Assembly: GCA_947625445.1 (NCBI GenBank)
Contig: CANQOM010000081.1
Location: forward strand, 1 to 7,090
Length of the DNA stretch: 7,090 nucleotides
Direction of reading: 5' to 3'
Source of the DNA: Candidatus Gastranaerophilales bacterium
GTDB lineage: Bacteria; Cyanobacteriota; Vampirovibrionia; Gastranaerophilales; Gastranaerophilaceae
Shown here: positions 4,269 to 7,090 of the stretch, piece after piece
How the letters are laid out: each line of letters starts with the position of its first letter
Numbering within the stretch: the stretch's first letter is position 1
Program-made: the position numbers and the translations under genes
Notes under the pieces: generated by a model
Database searches by the model: none
Told to the model about the DNA's origin: nothing
The model's input: only the letters and a program-made list of their open reading frames with translations

Positions 4269-7090
4269 ATGTACATAAAAGAACTGGAAATAGATAATTT
4301 TAAATCGTTTGCCAATGGTATGACGATACCGTTTTTAAAAGGGTTTACGACAATAGGCGGGCCGAACGGTTCAGGTAAAAGTACCATTATAGACAGTATT
4401 TTGTTTGCACTGGGGTTAACAAGTGCAAGAAATTTGCGTACGGAACAATTATCTGACTTTATTTCCACACATACAAAAAAGAATGAGGCCTACGTTAAAG
4501 TTATTTTTGAACCCGAAAATAGTGAAGAAGAGGCTATAAGTGTTGCAAGAAAAATAAAAAAATCTTCACAAGGGTACAATAGCATTTATTATATGAATGA
4601 TAAAGTATCAACTTTAACTGATATTCATACTAGGCTTGAGAAATATCAAGTGACGCCGAATAGTTATAATGTCATGATGCAAAGTGATGTTATAAGTATG
4701 ATTAACTGTTCAAATTTAGAAAGACGGAAAATAATAGATGAAATAGCCGGGGTTGCAGATTTTAACAGGAGAATAGAAAAAGCTCAGGGTGAATTATTAA
4801 CAGTTGAAGAACGGGTTAAAAATGCAAACTTAATATTAGGAGAAATAGAAGGTACAATTGAACGTTTAGCTTCAGAGAAAGAAACTGCATTAAAATATCA
4901 AAAACTAAAGTATGAAAAGTTCCAGCTTGAAAGTCAAATAACTACCGTAAAATATTTTGAAATAAAGCGTAATTTAGAATTAGCGCATCAAAATATTTTA
5001 GAATTTAATAAAAAGAAAAAAGAAGAGGAAGAAAACTTAAGAAAATTAGAAGAATCCTTAATAGAAATCAAAAAAAGATATAATGAAATTTCCGAGAGTG
5101 TAAAAAATAACGGAGAAGCCGAACAGATTGAAACTCAAAAACAATTAGAAGAGTTAAAAGGTCAAATATCAAGAAAAAATCTTGCTATATCTTCTTTAGA
5201 AAAAACAATTCATGATAATTTAAAGACTATTGAAAATGCTAAAAACGGGATTGAAAATCATAAAGATAAAATACAAAAAATTAATATACAAATAGAAGAA
5301 AAGCAAAAAGAAATTGCATTTGTCGAAGAGAATATAAAAATACAAGAAACTGAACTGCAAAAGATTCTGGAAGAAGTTTCAGGTCTTAATAAGAATGCTG
5401 ATAAACAAATTGAAGAAAGAAACAATTTAAAAAAAGAACTTGAAAAATTAAAAGAAGATGAATGGAATATAAAATCAGAAACAATTCCGTTAGAATCCGA
5501 GTTAAATATTTTAAAAAAAGAGCTTGAAAATGCTAAAAAATCGTTGTCAGAAATGAATACATTTAAGGTAAACTACAATGACAATAAAGATAAACTAAAG
5601 TTGCAAATAGAAGAACTTACAAAAGAATCTGAAGATTACAAACTGGCCCAAGAAAATGTTATTTATAATCTTGATAAAAATAAAAATGAAATATCGGATA
5701 TAATGCACGATATTCAGATGCTGCAAAAGAAAATAATAACAATAGAAACTCAAAAGGTTGCATATGAACAAACAAACCTCGATAAACCTATTGATTACGT
5801 TGTAAAATCAAATATAAGAGGGGTGCATGCTCCTATGTTTAAGTTAGGGAAGGTAGAAAAAGAATATTCAACCGCACTTGAAGTTGCAATGGGCGGAAGA
5901 ATGAAGAATATTATTGTAGATGATGAAGATGTAGCCAGAGTATGTATAGATTATTTAAAATCTGCAAAAGCAGGGGTTGCAACATTTTTACCTTTAAATA
6001 AATTAAGAAAGGCACCTTCAAGTTTAAGAATCCCCAAGGAAAAGGGAGTAATTGACTATGCGATTAATCTTATTGATTTTGATGACAGATATATAGATGC
6101 TTTTTATTATGCGTTGGGTGATACTTTAATAGTAGAAGATTATGACAGTGCAAAAAGACTTATAGGAAAGTATCGTCTTGTAACTTTAGATGGGAGTTTA
6201 TTTGATAAATCAGGGGCAATAACAGGTGGTGACAGAAAAATCACAGGCTTAAAGTTTAGTCAAAATCAGGATGATGAGTTAAATAAGTTCAAGTCAAAAT
6301 TTAATGAACTTCAAAATCAGCAAAAAATACTTGAAGATACAAGAGAAGATCTTGAATCTAAGCAAGAAACAATTAGAACTAATTATAATAATATTGTAAC
6401 GGCTTTAAAAGGAGCACAATTAGAATTAAATAATCTGAATAAAAATTCTGAAAATAATGAAGTAAAAATAGAAGAGTGTAATAAGATTATAAAAGGAAAC
6501 GAACCTAAAATTCAGAATATAGAAAAGAAACTTGAACAATATGAAGAGAAGTTGGTCGATTTAAATGATAAAATGTTGTCTCTTCAAGATAAAATTACCG
6601 AAATAGAAAGTAAAATGACGGAAGGTGAGTTAAAGAAACTCAAAGAAATGACTGCTGCCATTGAGGGTAAGATAAAAGAATATCAGAATAAGATTCAGAA
6701 GTATAATACCGAGATAAATGAATCCAAAAGGGATATAGAATTTAATAAAGAGTTAATGAAAACAAAAGAAGAGCAAATTCAAAGAATTTTAAAAGATAAT
6801 GAACTTGCCTCAGAAGATAAAATAAAATTTTTAGACGAAATAAAAGAAATAGAAGTAAAATCTCAAGCGCTTGAAGAAAAGATAAAAACATTAGGTGAAA
6901 AACTTATAGAACTTCAAAAACAAAGAGATTTAGTACAAGAAGAGTTATTAGGTGCAGAAACTAAAAAGAATAAATCTGTAAATGAAATAGAGAAAATAAC
7001 CGAACAGGTTGAATCATTCAAAGAAAGAAGAAAAATATTAGAGCCTCAGTTAGAGGAAATAAGAAATGAATTTAAGGCTAATGAAATAGA
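4269..7090 (+). CDS. smc: Chromosome segregation ATPase SMC, 3'-truncated
   Basis: SMC is the large coiled-coil ATPase that, with ScpA and ScpB, organises and separates the chromosome. I translated this frame from ATG 4269 to the window edge: 940 complete codons without a stop. The N-terminal head begins MYIKELEIDNFKSF, with Walker A GPNGSGKST (31-39, Lys37), the arginine-containing ARNLR (53-57), and the Q-loop region at Gln138 followed by ERRKIIDEIAGVADF. The N-terminal coiled-coil arm covers about 170-505. The hinge (about 513-660) contains GVHAP near 518 and ends in AITGGD (653-655 for GGD). The returning arm runs from about 665 to the edge. Full bacterial SMCs are near 1,170-1,190 residues, so roughly 240 residues, including the signature motif and Walker B, are missing. 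The hinge places it with true SMC rather than SbcC, RecN or MukB. The start is fixed by the family N-terminus. scpA and scpB are not in the window. Confidence 0.95.
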   Translation, partial: MYIKELEIDNFKSFANGMTIPFLKGFTTIGGPNGSGKSTIIDSILFALGLTSARNLRTEQLSDFISTHTKKNEAYVKVIFEPENSEEEAISVARKIKKSSQGYNSIYYMNDKVSTLTDIHTRLEKYQVTPNSYNVMMQSDVISMINCSNLERRKIIDEIAGVADFNRRIEKAQGELLTVEERVKNANLILGEIEGTIERLASEKETALKYQKLKYEKFQLESQITTVKYFEIKRNLELAHQNILEFNKKKKEEEENLRKLEESLIEIKKRYNEISESVKNNGEAEQIETQKQLEELKGQISRKNLAISSLEKTIHDNLKTIENAKNGIENHKDKIQKINIQIEEKQKEIAFVEENIKIQETELQKILEEVSGLNKNADKQIEERNNLKKELEKLKEDEWNIKSETIPLESELNILKKELENAKKSLSEMNTFKVNYNDNKDKLKLQIEELTKESEDYKLAQENVIYNLDKNKNEISDIMHDIQMLQKKIITIETQKVAYEQTNLDKPIDYVVKSNIRGVHAPMFKLGKVEKEYSTALEVAMGGRMKNIIVDDEDVARVCIDYLKSAKAGVATFLPLNKLRKAPSSLRIPKEKGVIDYAINLIDFDDRYIDAFYYALGDTLIVEDYDSAKRLIGKYRLVTLDGSLFDKSGAITGGDRKITGLKFSQNQDDELNKFKSKFNELQNQQKILEDTREDLESKQETIRTNYNNIVTALKGAQLELNNLNKNSENNEVKIEECNKIIKGNEPKIQNIEKKLEQYEEKLVDLNDKMLSLQDKITEIESKMTEGELKKLKEMTAAIEGKIKEYQNKIQKYNTEINESKRDIEFNKELMKTKEEQIQRILKDNELASEDKIKFLDEIKEIEVKSQALEEKIKTLGEKLIELQKQRDLVQEELLGAETKKNKSVNEIEKITEQVESFKERRKILEPQLEEIRNEFKANEI

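Noticed and set aside
4223..4468. An 81-codon minus-strand ORF overlapping the smc start and promoter
   Set aside because: It is the antisense of the SMC N-terminal head. The LLPEPFGPP stretch is the usual mirror image of a Walker A motif, and it is not an independent gene.
4980..5560. Repetitive-looking GAA/AAA-rich DNA in smc considered as a low-complexity repeat array
   Set aside because: The pattern is the codon signature of a Lys/Glu-rich coiled coil. There is no fixed nucleotide repeat unit or spacing, so it is neither a CRISPR nor a tandem repeat.

Overview
The window is AT-rich DNA (clearly below 40% G+C by eye) with tightly packed, ordinary bacterial genes. The best-supported reading is a chromosomal segment of a non-photosynthetic relative of Cyanobacteria (Melainabacteria/Vampirovibrionia, perhaps the gut order Gastranaerophilales). 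Four clues point this way: recO next to deoC, which I recall as a neighbourhood shared with Cyanobacteria; an SMC head whose IIDEIAGVADF segment resembles cyanobacterial SMC; a PilT retraction ATPase in a very AT-rich genome; and a small protein with an N-terminal ASFKSN segment, like the short SFK/NFKG N-terminal segments I recall from proteins of that order. None of this was tested by a search, so the taxonomy is an inference.

Layout: 1-1277 (+) is the 3' part of a GH13 (alpha-amylase superfamily) glucan-active enzyme cut by the window edge. It is followed after 9 bases by a 100-residue unrecognised protein with one probable membrane segment (1287-1589, +). This rightward pair meets a leftward operon head-on, with a 29-base overlap of coding 3' ends. 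The leftward operon is pilT (4092-2998), recO (2988-2224) and deoC (2220-1561), with gaps of 9 and 3 bases, so it is probably one transcript. A 176-base divergent intergenic region (4093-4268) separates pilT from smc (4269 to the right edge, +). The smc frame stays open for 940 codons, and its C-terminal head lies outside the window. smc has a good sigma70-type promoter, TTGACT-N17-TGTAAT.

Functionally, the window combines polyglucan metabolism (GH13), pilus retraction (PilT), recombinational repair (RecO), deoxyribose-phosphate catabolism (DeoC) and chromosome organisation (SMC). Co-transcription of pilT, recO and deoC would fit a theme of DNA uptake, recombination and nucleotide salvage, but that is speculation. 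I found no CRISPR array, insertion sequence, tRNA, rRNA, phage gene, toxin-antitoxin pair or recognisable defence system. I do not see a clear undescribed system. The least explained element is the 100-residue membrane protein behind the GH13 gene.
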